A DNA stretch of 64,000 nt from Gigaspora margarita. Lineage: Eukaryota > Glomeromycota > Glomeromycetes > Diversisporales > Gigasporaceae. Below the pieces are notes generated by a model, which saw nothing but the letters and a program-made list of their open reading frames with translations, was not told the origin of the DNA and made no database searches. The stretch lies in the NCBI GenBank assembly GCA_009809945.1, contig WTPW01000854.1, positions 228,563 to 292,562 on the forward strand. The letters run 5' to 3'. Made by a program: the position numbers and the translations under genes. This document shows positions 50,874 through 63,181 of the stretch, piece by piece (position 1 is the first letter of the stretch; every line of letters begins with the position of its first letter).

Positions 50874-51800
50874 ACATGTGTATAGATGCTGGTGAAATTA
50901 AATCAGAGTGGTGAAATGATTTCACCATTTCACCAACCACCAATCGGTAATGGTGAAACTGGTGTAACTGGTGAATTGGTGTAAATGGTATAATTGGTGA
51001 ATTGGTGAATTGGTGAATTGGTGAAATGGTGAATTGGTGAATTGGTGGAATGGTGAAACAGCGGAATAGTGAAATGGTGAATTTCCAGAGTCTGGAATTA
51101 TTTCAGCCTGGAATTCGGTTAGGTTTTTGTTCATGTTTTTACATTTTATGTTTTTACAGGCACACTTTGAGGTCAGAACTATTAACCGTTTATAGGACTG
51201 AGCAAATTCACCAATTCACCATTTCACCAATTCACCATTTCACCAATTCACCATTTCACCATTTCACCAATTCACAGTTTCACCAATTCAATTCACCATT
51301 TCACCAATTCAACAATTCACCAATTCACCAATTTCACCAATTNGAATTGGTGAATTGGTGGAATGGTGAAACAGCGGAATAGTGAAATGGTGAATTTCCA
51401 GAGTCTGGAATTATTTCAGCCTGGAATTCGGTTAGGTTTTTGTTCATGTTTTTACATTTTATGTTTTTACAGGCACACTTTGAGGTCAGAACTATTAACC
51501 GTTTATAGGACTGAGCAAATTCACCAATTCACCATTTCACCAATTCACCATTTCACCAATTCACCAATTCACCATTTCACCATTTCACCAATTCACCGTT
51601 TCACCAATTCAATTCACCATTTCACCAATTCACCAATTTCACCAATTTCACCAATTCACCAATTCCACCAATTCACCAATTCACCAATTTCACCAATTTC
51701 ACCAATTCACCAAAATAAAATTTTGGTGTAATTCTGGTGAAACTATTTCACCATTTCACCTGGTGAAATGGTTTAATTTCACCAGCATCTATACACATGT
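50874..51800. mobile_element. TIR-bounded element filled with a TTCACCAA minisatellite
   Basis: ACATGTGTATAGATGCTGGT at the left has its exact complement at the right end, continuing through GGTGAAATTAAA, so the inverted ends are about 28 bp. Nearly all the interior is variable TTCACCAA/TTGGTGAA units plus a unique stretch of about 120 bp (TTCCAGAGTCTGGAATTATT onward) that appears twice. A target duplication cannot be separated from the palindromic ACATGTGT flank. Open frames (repeats of H, Q, F, T, N, S, P, I) are by-products of the minisatellite. Confidence 0.65.
51031..51655. repeat. About 312-bp direct duplication joined at an N
   Basis: The segment starting at 51031 recurs at 51344, directly after an N at 51343, and includes the identical unique stretch. 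The first part of the two copies is identical to my reading, with differences only in the number and order of minisatellite units. It may be a misassembly across the gap base. Confidence 0.7.
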
Positions 51801-52125
51801 AAACGAAAATTTTCCAATACGCTTATAAAGTAAAGGTTTTTAAAACGTTAATTATGAGAATGCGTGCTTAAAATATTTGTCAAATAAATACATATTTATC
51901 CTGCTACAAATGAAATTAAAAAGACGAATAATCCCAGAATAAACTATTATAATATAATTAAACCAATAACCCAACATTTTAAAAGCTTTATTCAGAAACA
52001 GCCAGTTATATTACAAAATTTTTAGATATGGTTACTTGAATCTTCGGAGTGAAGGATTTAGAAGATTTATAAAAAAAAAAAACAAACATATTGCATATAT
52101 TAAACTTTGAGCTCTTTGTATTTTA
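51801..52125. other. 3' flank of the D-2-hydroxyglutarate dehydrogenase gene
   Basis: AT-rich sequence without a gene. Confidence 0.5.
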
Positions 52126-55100
52126 TTAGTAAGGGAAGAATTTATAAGGATTCATAATGCCATTTGGATCAAAAATATATTTCATTTTTCTCATAATGTC
52201 TACCATTACTTTTGGTTTAGAATTCTTTAAAATTTTTGACTTCATTAGACCTATACCATGCTCTATTTAATGCGTATAATAAACAAAATTAAAAATAAAA
52301 CTTAGACAGAAAGAAATAAATAAACGAATAAATAACATTATTTAACCTGCTGACAAAGATCCTTTGTATTTTTCTGAATCAAGTTTAAATAATAACAAAT
52401 CTTTTAATAATATAATATTTAAATAATATTATCAATAATGAATTATGGACTTTGCTTACCTGTCCATTCATTAATACAAGATTCAACCAAATTAATGATT
52501 TTTGGAGAATAAGATTCTGTAATGATTGTCAAATGCAAATTACCTACATACGTATCGATCAATACAATGAAATAAATGTTAAAAAAAAGTAACCATGAAA
52601 AATTTTTCCTAGAAACTCACCATCTCCAACGTGACCAAATCCGAGAACATCCGTTACAGGTTTGCCATATAAACCAGCATTTTTTAATTTACTAATAACG
52701 TCTTCGACAATCTTGTACATGACTGGGATTGGTATAGATATATCATAAAAGTACGCAGAACCAGCTTTCATACTAGCATCAGGAATTCCTTCTCGAATTG
52801 ACCAGAGACTCTTCATTTGCGTATTGTCTTGAGCTATTATGCCATTTTTAACGATTCCTTTTTCCATAACAGTTTCTAAAAATTCAGAAAGTTTCTAAAA
52901 AGAAAAAAAAAAATAAATGATATAACAAATACTTGTTCGTAGAATACTTGATCGTAGATAGTAAGAGAGAATTACAATCAATTACTTACTTCTTCATCAT
53001 GATCCTTATTGGAACCACCTGTTTCTATTATTGCATAAAAAGGATATTCATCTAAAGGAAATTTTGCACTTTGGTCGAGGTGCGTTTTAACAATCTTAAG
53101 CGATTTGGCATCCCAGAACTCAAATGCTAACATATCAAATTATGATATTTTATTGATTAAACCCTTGTAGATTCTTTAAATTAAAAAAAAATATATTTTT
53201 GGATACCTGATAAAATTTCTGTCAACATTTCTTTTGATGTAATAAATGCATTTTGGACATTCTCGAAGGAATTTAAGCCAAGTACAGCAACATTAATTGC
53301 CTATTATATAATAACAAATAACAAGCTATAACATTAAAGATATTAAAGATGTAATATAAACGTTATCCATATGAAAAAAAGTGATTCTGAATTTTAATGG
53401 AATTTAGTAGAATTTACGAATACGGAATCGATCAAGAATTTGTCCATTTCTTAATCGAGATCATATCACTTTCTATAAATATTCCCTATCAAAAATACGG
53501 AATTAGACTAAATATTTCGCTTAATTCATAAAAATTCGTAATTCCATTAAAATTACATAGTATTTTTCATAGGGTCTTGAGGGAAAGAGCTCTCATTAAC
53601 CTTATGACATCTTGGTGTTAAAATTGAAACACCAGTAATTATCCCTAACGTTCCTTCTGAACCAATGAAAAGCTGCTTAATGTCATAACCTAATTTGATA
53701 ATAATCATTTAGAATATTATATATGGCGTTAGGACTGTATATAAAATGGCTCACCGGTATTATCTTTACGAAGAGTTGAAAGATTATCTAATATAGTTCC
53801 ATCAGGAAGCACCTACTTAAAATATCATCAGTTAGGAACATTTTTTTTTTTGTACAGAATTGTAATAAGTGATGATGATATGATGGATTCATACCACTTC
53901 TAACCCTAATATAGAGCCATGTAGGGAACCATATCTCACATATCTAACCCCACCAGCATTAGTAGCAACATTACCACCAATATGACAACTAATATAATAA
54001 ATTGCAGTCAGTAGTGCAGGCAATGATAAAAACAAAAAAGAAATTTATTTACCTCCCCTTGGAACCTATGTCCAATGGCATCATATGTCCTCTGTCTGCA
54101 AGATAGTTGTCAAGAATTTCAAGAATACAACCTGAATCACATATAAGTGTACCTTTATGCAGAAAAATGCATATCATAATTCAGAGTAAGCTAATTTCAT
54201 TATTTTATTTCATGTTTCATATGATCGCATTATGGAGTTTTTCGACTTATAACTACTATAATCAGAAAAAAAAAGAAAAATCAAATCTACAATAAAGCCT
54301 GTCATTTTCCTGGTAATTCTTGTTATTTCCCCCAGATGCATTTTAAATTCAATGCCATATTTGAAAATAATCATCTTAGTTGGCACAATAATTCTATTTT
54401 TGATGAAGGCTTTTAAAATCTCAACCGCCACAATAGGAGGCCCTTAAAGTTCTCTTAGTCATGATAAAACACGATAGGGTTATTTAAGATGGGGTTTTTT
54501 AATCCACGCGATGATATCATATTATCAAAGGTAATAGTTTTTTAATTCTTTTAAATAATGTGATTGTATTATTAAAAATGAAAATTTATGATTCTCTTAT
54601 TTAATACAAAATAAAAGAGCGTTATTTGAGTCGAAAAACCCCATCATGACGTTGATTAAACGAAGAATAACACCATTAATTCCCACTTCGAGGAAATAAC
54701 CAATCATTTGAGGCCCGAAGGCCTACGCGGGAAATAAATAATAATTATTTTCGTTAGAAAATTTTAAATTCATACTGGATATGGGATTAAACTCTCTTAT
54801 TTGATTTAAATTCTTGGTACTAATGATAATTTCATCAAATATTGGTGTGCTACCACCTAAATAAATAATAAACTACCTTTTAAATTTTTAGCATAAAAAA
54901 TCTTTATTCTCAAAATTCGACCATTCTTACCAACTAAACCGGTATTTCCACCTTGGGGTACAATCGCCAGTTTTTTCTCATTACAATACTTGACTATATT
55001 GGAAACTTGAGCAGTAGTTTTGGGTTTTACAACTAATTTTGATTTCCCTCTGTGTATTCTCAACCAATCAACGTTGTAAGCCATTAGTTCTTCTTGATTA

Positions 55101-55477
55101 CTATCACTTTCAATTGTTAATGCGTTTGATGGTAGAATCGATTGAAAATATGAAATATCATCTTGAGAAAGCTTTTAGAATTTCAAAAACTAAAGTCAGA
55201 TTACATGAAATGAAATAAAACAATTATTCTTTATTTTAAAGCTTACATTCTTGAAATTAGGATTCCTTTTTAAATATGAATGCACATCAGCAGTGAATCT
55301 AATTTCTTCATTTGAAATATTCTTTTTTGGAATATCTTTAGTAGTCATATCATTTTCAAGACTTGTATAATTTCTTCGATTATTAAAAGAAGTTATAACG
55401 GAATTCCTGAAGCGACATGAAAAAACATCTTTATGTGAAATGAATCGAGACAAATTTCGTGAGATTTTCATTATCAT
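52126..55477 (-). CDS. D-2-hydroxyglutarate dehydrogenase-like FAD protein, mitochondrial
   Basis: Thirteen exons read without a break to 548 residues: 55477-55247, 55171-54931, 54856-54776, 54152-54053, 53988-53895, 53812-53755, 53689-53601, 53300-53207, 53126-52990, 52894-52621, 52543-52460, 52373-52347 (27 nt), 52262-52126. Length fits the D2HGDH/Dld2 family (about 520-550). The first 40 residues are rich in R, S and N and poor in acids ([12 protein letters not shown]), as in a mitochondrial presequence. A PCMH-type FAD domain has [13 protein letters not shown] (~150), [18 protein letters not shown] and [10 protein letters not shown]. The C-terminal catalytic domain has GHVGDGNLH (~463) and EHGIG (~505). 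The enzyme oxidises D-2-hydroxyglutarate (or D-lactate in some members) and passes electrons to the respiratory chain or an acceptor. Substrate choice cannot be told from sequence by eye. Confidence 0.93.
53370..53570. repeat. Inverted-repeat patch in intron 7 of the dehydrogenase gene
   Basis: GAATTTTAATGGAATTTA near 53388 and AATTCCATTAAAATTACAT near 53540 are inverted copies. The intron (300 bp) is longer than most of its neighbours. It may be a decayed MITE. Confidence 0.4.
54232..54644. mobile_element. MITE-like insertion in intron 3 of the dehydrogenase gene
   Basis: This intron is 623 bp while most of the others are 65-140 bp. Inside it, TGGAGTTTTTCGACTTATAA and the inverse of GTTATTTGAGTCGAAAAACC form inverted ends. 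A third ATGGGGTTTTTTAATCC copy lies near 54490. No target duplication matched. The element seems not to harm splicing, since exon phases still agree. Confidence 0.5.
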
Positions 55478-55834
55478 TTTCGGTTATGCAAAAAAAAGAA
55501 AACGTTCCATTTAAAATGCCAATCTAAAAAATTTCGCAGATCACATGACATTATGATCACGGGATTGTCCGATATTCATTTGCGATGCGAAACAAGTCAT
55601 GCGCCTGCTCATGCGCTGGGAGTTTTTTTTTTTAGGTCAAATTCAAAAGATAAGTCAAAAACAGTGGTAGTATGAGGTTTAGTATCGGATATTATGGGAA
55701 TGGAAATGTGTAATGATGAGGTATCGCATGAGAGATATTCGTTTGAGATATTAGTGACGGGTATTTATGTGTGGGAAATGAGTAATAATGAGGTATTGTG
55801 TGGGACATGTTGGTAAGTATGAGGTCTTTATAAG
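55478..55834. repeat. Upstream region of the dehydrogenase gene grading into TATGAGGTATTG repeats
   Basis: From about 55667 the sequence consists of degenerate units with AAATG(A/T)GTAATAATGAGGTATTG and GTAAGTATGAGGT words. The same units continue at 59930-60070, on the far side of the hAT element, which therefore inserted into this repeat field. Confidence 0.6.
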
Positions 55835-58800
55835 TAGGGATGGAAATGGGCCGGGTCGGGCCGGGCCTGTTTGGGCCCAATACAGACCCGAAAAGGATTT
55901 TGTAAGCCCAAAGCCCGGCCCACTAAAAAAAAAAAGCCCGAACTTATGGGCCGGGCCGGGTTTATTTTAAATTAAACCCGGCCCAAACTCAGCCAGTTAT
56001 ATGCGATGATATTGGCACGATAGCAAACTGGCCAATAATAACCACGCTTTGTATCACATGAGCATAAACTTTCGCTATATACGATGAAATTTATCATTTA
56101 TTATTATTATTATTATTATTTAATCAAATAAATTTGATATAATTATCAAACTTATATTAGAGAATTTTATGCTTCTATTAAAATTTATTACTAAGAACTA
56201 GAAAATTAATATTTAATTATTCTAAGTATTTCAATATACATAAAACTAGCATATTAATAAGCCTAATATTTAGCGTATTACCTGCTAATTACATCCTTAA
56301 TTAATATAACTTGGATGTGAACTTTAAACCAAATTAATTTCAAATTTTGAAAAAAAATTTGTTTACTTGAAGAATTAAAATAGTTAAGTACACGACTGAA
56401 TTATTAGAATTAGGGCTCTGCAAATGCCAGCACGTGTTCTATTAAAACATGTACCAAGACGGGCATGGCACTATATTTTAATAGTGTGTGTGCCAGAACT
56501 TGCAGAGTCCTAGTTAAAACTGGCATTAGTTCATTTGTTTTTGAATTTTATTAAAAAAATAATCATTTTAAATATGATTTATTACCCAGCCTCGTTCTTC
56601 TGCATATTTCATCCAGTCCTGACCACATATTAACATTTCAACGCTTTCCGGAGTAAGATTAGCTCGGTAATCATTGATAATTCTTCCTGCGATACTGAAT
56701 ATCTAGTAAATAAATAATAGGGTTTGTTACTATTAAAATCGATGCATCAACTTTTTTAATATAATTAATAAATCGATATTAATATTAATCGAAATATTAT
56801 TTACAGATTCGGATGCTACAGACGTTATAGGAATGGCAAGAATATCTCTTGCCATTGCTGCTACTGAAGGATATTTTAATTCATTCTCTTTCCACCAAGC
56901 TAAAACATCAAACTCGGTGGAAGAGCGGGGGACCAGTGGATCGGTAAAATATTGTTCAAATTCATCCATTTTATTCATGGCACTAGATTGGCTATTTGCA
57001 AGAAAACGGTCAAAGTCTTTCAATAAGTCATCATCTTGAGAAATAGTTGTAGAAAAATCATTATAATTATCAAAAGCAGCTGTATTTTGCATGTACGTTG
57101 ACTTATAGATTTCCGTAGCTCTATACAATAATATATAATTATTCAATTAATAAAAAACAATAAATATTTTAAAAATATTTGATTGTTAGAAAGAGAAAAT
57201 CTATAAAAATATCTTACTTCATTTTAATAGAGAATAGTTTCTCTTCAGCCTCAGAACACGATAATTGCATTTTTTCTTTATATATATGGGTTAGTAATGA
57301 CATCTTATATCGTGGATCCATCATCGATGCAATACAATGCATATCTTCTACTTTTGCCCAGTATTTTTCAAATTTAGATTGCATTGGAACAACCATTTGA
57401 CTGATAAAAGAATTAACATTAGTAATATTTCGTTCTAGATGTGTTTTAATTTTGATTAAATAAGGAAGAAAAATATTTGAGGTTGAGTATGTAGTTCCTG
57501 ATATAATATTCGTGACTATTAAATTAAATATAAATAAGCCTTTAGTAATATTAAAATTTGATATTATATGATATACAACTATGAGTAAAAAAATAAAATA
57601 AAGAGAAAAAAAAGATTTTACTATTACCCTCGTAGAACGGCTTTAAAAAATCGCAAATAACTTTAGCATTTCTCCAATCTTCATCGGAGGGCATAATTTG
57701 TTCAAAATTACTATCCCGTAATGCAAGACGTCCAAATACATTTTTGTACAAAATAGTAGATACAAGCATCAAATATACCGAATTCCAGCGAGTCAGTACA
57801 TCAAGAACTGGATGTTGGCTTGATACAAGCTCAACACAACACCCCACTATAGCATCTTCGAAGTTTTGTTGGCAAGCTTGTGAGCTATGAATCCATTTTG
57901 CACATTCTTGAACTCTACTTACTATATTTTTAACCAGTTTGAGACCATCACAAACTATAAGATTTAGTATGTGGGCACAGCAGTGTTGATGCAACAAATT
58001 TCCGTCGGCAATGAGCATGTTTTGTTCATCGAGCATATATTTTAAATTTTTTAATGCAGCATTATTGCTCGTTGCATTATCTACAGTAACTGCTAATATT
58101 TTTGATGCGACATTCCAATCATTAAAACACTCAAAGAGCGTCTCACTAATAACAATTCCTGTATAAGGTGAAGGAACTACCCTAAACGCTAAAACTAGCT
58201 TTTGAAGTTTCCAATCCTTATCGATAAAATGGCATGTAATGACTAAATACCCAAGGTTCTGATTAGACATCCACATATCACTTGTATAACTTAGGTTACC
58301 AGGTGCCTCTTGAATTAATATACGTGCTTTTATTTTTAATTCTTCAACAATATTATCACAGTCTTTACGCACTGTTTTCCTACCTACTAACTTAAATTCA
58401 GGTCGTAAATTACTAACAAATTTTACAAACCCTTCATCCTCTACCATGCTAAATGAATATGAATGTCTAACGACCATATTTGCCATGTCTTGTCNACTTA
58501 TTTCCTGAGAGAATTTATATGTAGAAATGCCTGATGTGGATACTTGCAAAAGTTGTTGTGATCTATCAGATTTCAAATATTTTTGACATTTCGTGTTTTT
58601 CATATGACGAATTAAAGAACTTGTTCCTGTATCATTATCGTGTTTTAATTCACTTTTACAGTGTGTACACTGAACATAATTTGCTAATGAATTACATAAT
58701 ATATTATAAGTATCAACTGGTTTATATAACTAATAATTAACATAAAGTAGAGATTTTTACATTTCATAGGATGTCGAATAAAATGGTTTTCTTTAAAGAC

Positions 58801-59823
58801 CCATGACTCTGATTTGCTTTGCTTACGTTTGTTATTACTGCCAGTTACTTCAGAAACTTCATCAACAGATACCCCAACACTTTTATTAGTTGTAGTGATT
58901 TCAATACTTTCATTAGTGACGGCTATTTCAGGACTTTCATTATAACTAATATATGAACGGATACTTTGTATTTCTACTTAAACAAAATTTTATTTCTAGT
59001 AAGTATAAGCAGAAAAAATTGTATGTTACTGTAAATTTTAAATATGTATACCAAAATCCATCATATTATAATGGTTCGATATTCAAATGACAACCTAAAA
59101 TAAAAACTCAGTCTTAAATTATTTTCTTAAAGGTACATATATTTATTCTGTTATTCTATGTTTGTTCAATCTAGCTCACCTTATTTTATTTTATTTTATT
59201 TTTTTCGTANGTATATATGTACNTTNCTANACTCTCTTAATTNCNGCTCNAAATTCTTTTTATTTTCCTNNGATAATTGTTAATTTATTAGCTACACTCT
59301 AAATTACGCTTATATATTATCTTGTATTATATGTTACATATTGATAGGCTTATAAGTGCATATAGATACATTATCAATCTTGATTTCACTGATTTATATT
59401 AGATATGTACGTACGCGCTATCAAGAGAACGTGATGCACTACTATAGTTAGAAATCTGATAGAGAATTAATAGATATAGTGATTTGTAAGCGACAACTAA
59501 CTACGTACATATGTATCTACATATCTACATTACATTGCATTTATAGATTAGGTTAGGGTTAGGGTCACCTTTTTGATGCAGTTGGAAGGTCTTTTATTAG
59601 TTAACCAATAAAATCAACTAAAAGCACGTGACTATAAAAATTAAAATTACTAACCGGGCTGTTTGGGCTTTTTTACTAGGCCCAAAACTGGCCTAATTGT
59701 TTTAACGGGCCTGGCCCAAGCCCGGCCCAAACAATATCGGGCTTAAAATATAAGCCCATACTTAGCCCAAGCCCGGCCCGGCCCACATATTTTCGGGTTA
59801 AGCCCGGCCTATTTTCAACCCTA
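55835..59823. mobile_element. Apparently complete hAT transposon, 3.99 kb
   Basis: It begins TAGGGATGGAAATGGGCCGG and ends, inverted, ATAGGGTTGAAAATAGGCCG-like (…TTTTCAACCCTA). TTTATAAG lies on both sides (55827-55834 and 59824-59831). GC-rich GGGCCGGGCC words crowd both ends. It carries one six-exon transposase on the minus strand with no disabling change that I can see, apart from one N at about 58495. A microsatellite (ATT)n is at 56099-56120. The exact duplication and open gene suggest a recent insertion. Confidence 0.93.
56568..59065 (-). CDS. hAT transposase with BED zinc finger
   Basis: The exons are 59065-59053, 58973-58761, 58683-57628, 57515-57218, 57120-56805 and 56702-56568, all in phase, for 676 residues. 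An acidic/serine-rich start is followed by a BED finger at about 60-115 (WVFKENHF..., CTHCKSELKHD..., HMKNTKC). The RNase H-like core follows with LSYTSDMWMS (~210) for the first D, VTVDNATSNN (~275) for the second, and HCCAHILNLIV in the insertion domain. The C-terminal dimerisation region has DVLAWWKENELKYPSVAAMA, PITSVASES and FSIAGRIINDYRANLTPESV. This is the full architecture of an active hAT transposase, which binds the element ends and cuts and joins DNA. The 13-nt first exon (MMDF) is the least certain part. A later in-frame start is possible. Confidence 0.88.
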
Positions 59824-60440
59824 TTTATAAGGGACAGTTATTTAAGAGGAAAATGAGATGCTGTGAACGAAGTCACGTGGCATTTTTAGTCACGGAACTG
59901 TGAAGCGGGCCCATTATGAAGGTTGATGCATAGTAAGTATGAGGTATTGGCAACGAATATTATGTGTATGGGAAATGAGTAAGGATAAGATTTACATGAG
60001 AGATTTTGGTATCATTGAGTAAGTATGTGGTATTGGTGACAGATGTTTATGGGTATAGAAAATGACTGAGAGTAGTGCATTGATCTTGTTATTAGCACTC
60101 GCCCATCCACTACTGGGTGGAGCATTTAGTGTTGGATATTTGGGAGTTGTAGGTATGATCGATAGCCCGGGTGCACAGCCTGGATATCAAAAATTAGTGC
60201 TTCGATAGCCCGACTATACAGCTCGGATATTGAAGAAAAAAAAGTAGATATAAGACTGGTTTAATGATACTAGGAATGACTGGGACCATGTGAGCAGCGA
60301 GACGAAATCCCATATGTGTATTTCATCATTATATTTGTGTATGGTCGAGTGACAAATTAGTATAATTAATAAAGGAATTATCCAATATGCATAGAACATT
60401 GGGTGCGCGGTATACTATGTAAAGCTGCTCGATACGTAAG
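59824..60440. repeat. Degenerate tandem repeats, GTAAGTATGAGGTATTG and CGATAGCCCG types
   Basis: Two or more units with AGTAAGTATG(A/T)GGTATTGG occur at 59934-60070. Two copies of CGATAGCCCG(G/A)...CAG(C/T)(C/T)(T/C)GGATAT lie at about 60162-60235. No open frame of note was seen. Confidence 0.6.
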
Positions 60441-61375
60441 CATCGAGGCAGCTTTTGTCTTGAATCATCATGAGACTAAACATGTGAGATGTCCGATTAT
60501 GTTCAGTCTAATGATCGATCAATAATTCTAGATTCTTACGAAATGCGTTCAGAATGGGAAATTTTAAGAAATTAATTGAGTAAGTATGAGGTAATGGGTT
60601 AGTGTTCTGGTATATTAGCATTTGATAAGGTACATAGAAGAAAGTCTTTTTTTTTCTGTGAACCCGACATTCGTTCTGGTTAAGTTGACCTTCCCTCCCT
60701 ACCCAGTAAGTTTATCCGAAATGGACTGTCAGAATGACAGTCATATAAGAGCTAGGGTCGATATGTAGTTAAATATATTTGCTTAAGTAATTGACCTGTC
60801 AGGACGACAGTCATTTGCACAAAATTCTAATGCTTCGATGACCTGTCGGGATGACAGTCATATAAGAAGCTGGGGTTAATATATTTGGTTTTAATATTGA
60901 GGCAGCTTTTGTCTTGAATCATCGCAAGACTAAACATATAACATATGTCTGATTATGTTCAATCTTATAATCAATCAAATGTTCGATCAATGATGTTTGA
61001 TAAGTATGAAGTAATTTGCATGAGATGCATGTGAAATAGAAAATGGAGAAGTCTAAATAGTTAGTAAGTATGAGGTAATGAATGAATAGAAAAAATATTA
61101 CTAAGCAAGGGGTTTGCAAGGGAACCCGACATTAGTTCTGTTTATGCTGACCCTTCCTCTCTGCCCAATTAGCTACCAAAATTACCTGTCGGGACGACTG
61201 TCATATGAGAAGCTAGGGTCGATGTGTGACTAATATATTTGTTTAGTCTGTCGGGACGACAGTCATATGAGAATCTGAGGTTGTTGTATTTTTGTTCAGG
61301 GGTGTGGCCTGTCGAGATGACAGTTATCAGTATGAAGTTTTTAATGGCCTATCGAGACGACAGTCATAAAGAAAA
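60441..61375. repeat. About 450-bp duplicated block with seven CTGTCGGGACGACAG hairpins
   Basis: GAGGCAGCTTTTGTCTTGAA occurs at about 60449 and 60899, and GAACCCGACATT(C/A)GTTCTG at about 60660 and 61121, so a block of about 450 bp is duplicated. Short palindromes of the form CTGTC(G/A)(G/A)GA(C/T)GACAGTCAT occur at about 60726, 60796, 60843, 61186, 61248, 61309 and 61349 (the last as CTATCGAGACGACAG), often followed by ATATGAGAAGCTAGGGTCGAT. The hairpin stem is conserved while the loop varies. Confidence 0.75.
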
Positions 61376-63181
61376 ACAAAAAGAATGTTGCACAATGCTA
61401 GAAAACTGCGTAGATTGCTCGATTAGCAGGAGAAAACACCCAAATGTATTTCCATCATTAGTTAGTCCCTAAAATGAGAGACAAAATAAATATCAAAACT
61501 ATATAAAAATTTACTAGATTTTTTTTGAGATGTGTAACAATATTGAATATGAAGTATTTTGTATTCTTTAATTGGAACCAGCATTTATTCTTTAACACAC
61601 AAGTTCAAACCTTTATTTAGATGCACAACCTTTAAAATTTATTGCTTCGAATCCAAATTTTGTATAGGTAAGTATTAAATTCCAAAGAACAATGTTTCAA
61701 AGCAAAATTTATATTTTAGTTGAAAGAATTGCCAGTTTATTCAATTTTGTTTGATTAATTTAAGTAAAAATTTGCTCATTTAAAAAGAGATAGAAAAAAA
61801 GGGTTGTTTCCAATAAAGGCGAAAAAAAATCTCGTAACTTTATAAAAACTATGTATAAAAATCACTTAGTGGTAAAATTTCAAGCTAAGAAAAGATAAAC
61901 AACCAATGCATCTAAAGAAATGAATCACGATTTTATATATAAAAAATATATTATATAGTTCATCAATTAATAATCACTTAAAACCATCGATTATTTAAAA
62001 AATAAGGAATCTACATATATTTTTGATTTAAATAGTATACCACGCACCCCAATAGAACATCTTCATAGAAAATGATCCAATTGATAATTTAATCAAATCA
62101 TTGATTACATCAATGTTCTTTTATAAGGGATAATTAATCAATATGTATAAGAATATTTGATCTAAACAATTATATTGAGCTGAATTACTCTATACTGCAA
62201 AACTTGCCTTTATCGTCATTGGTAATGAAAGATTTTTGTTACTTTCTTCACATATAGATAATGTACTTGTAATGGTAGAGGAAGATTTCTATCGCTGTTA
62301 CGGATGTCTGCAGAAAAATGCATGATCTTTTATCGCTATAAAATTTTTATACTTGAGTACATAAAAACAATGATTAATTACTGATTATATCATTCTATCG
62401 ATACTTTCCATGCACATATTGGATAATTCAATTATTAATTGTTAATTAAAAATGATTTATTAACCATTTTATGTTAACAATTAATAATTAGAAGTTCTCA
62501 TCGCTAGATATAGCAAATCAAAAATGGCAAAGTGCAATTAAATTTTTTTTATTAAATATTCACGAACATATACCTTAAAAGTTAAAATTCGTTTACTCGC
62601 TCATACTTACCACAGTACATGTCATATCAATATTCTCACAATATTTTATTTCATCAAATGAACAAAATAATTGGTAAAAATGTACAAAACACTCATGATG
62701 GATGATAATTTTAGTATATGAAGAATGATAATTTTAGTATAAGAAGAATGATTTATGATAATACTTTCTCATAAATGGTAAATAATGTATAACAGATTGT
62801 TGAGTGATGATTATCACTCTACCGATCAGGGGCAACAATTTTGCATTTAAGATTATTCGTAATCAACATATATATACAACTGATGTCCGTAAGTGAAAAT
62901 ATTTTGAGCGCAATACAGCTAGCTCAGCTCTTTCGTGTAGGCACGCACTTGAGCTAGATAGAGCACTTTTTATACAATTAGTTAAATTTGGTAAAACTCA
63001 AAATTACCAAAAAAGTTAACTTGACAAAAATCTATTTCCAAAATAAATCGATAATATAACCAAACCTTTCCAAAAAAGGTAATTTAGCATAGTACCAAAT
63101 GCTGCCAAATGTTTCTAAGTGCTAATAATTATGCGCATAATTTACTAAATTTTTGCATCTCGGATGCTTTGCATAATCAGA
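61376..63181. other. AT-rich DNA without a recognisable gene
   Basis: No open frame, hairpin or repeat boundary that I could support in 61500-63110. At 63125-63178 AATTATGCGCATAATTTACTA and GGATGCTTTGCATAATC resemble the interior of the hAT MITE at 37587-38029, so this is a fragment of that family. Confidence 0.5.

Noticed and set aside
50922-51731. Repetitive open frames made of HQFTNSPIH units
   Set aside because: These are translations of the TTCACCAA minisatellite in both directions, not a protein.
60726-61370. CRISPR-like regularly spaced palindromes
   Set aside because: The genome is eukaryotic, spacing is irregular, spacers are repeated sequence, and no cas genes exist.
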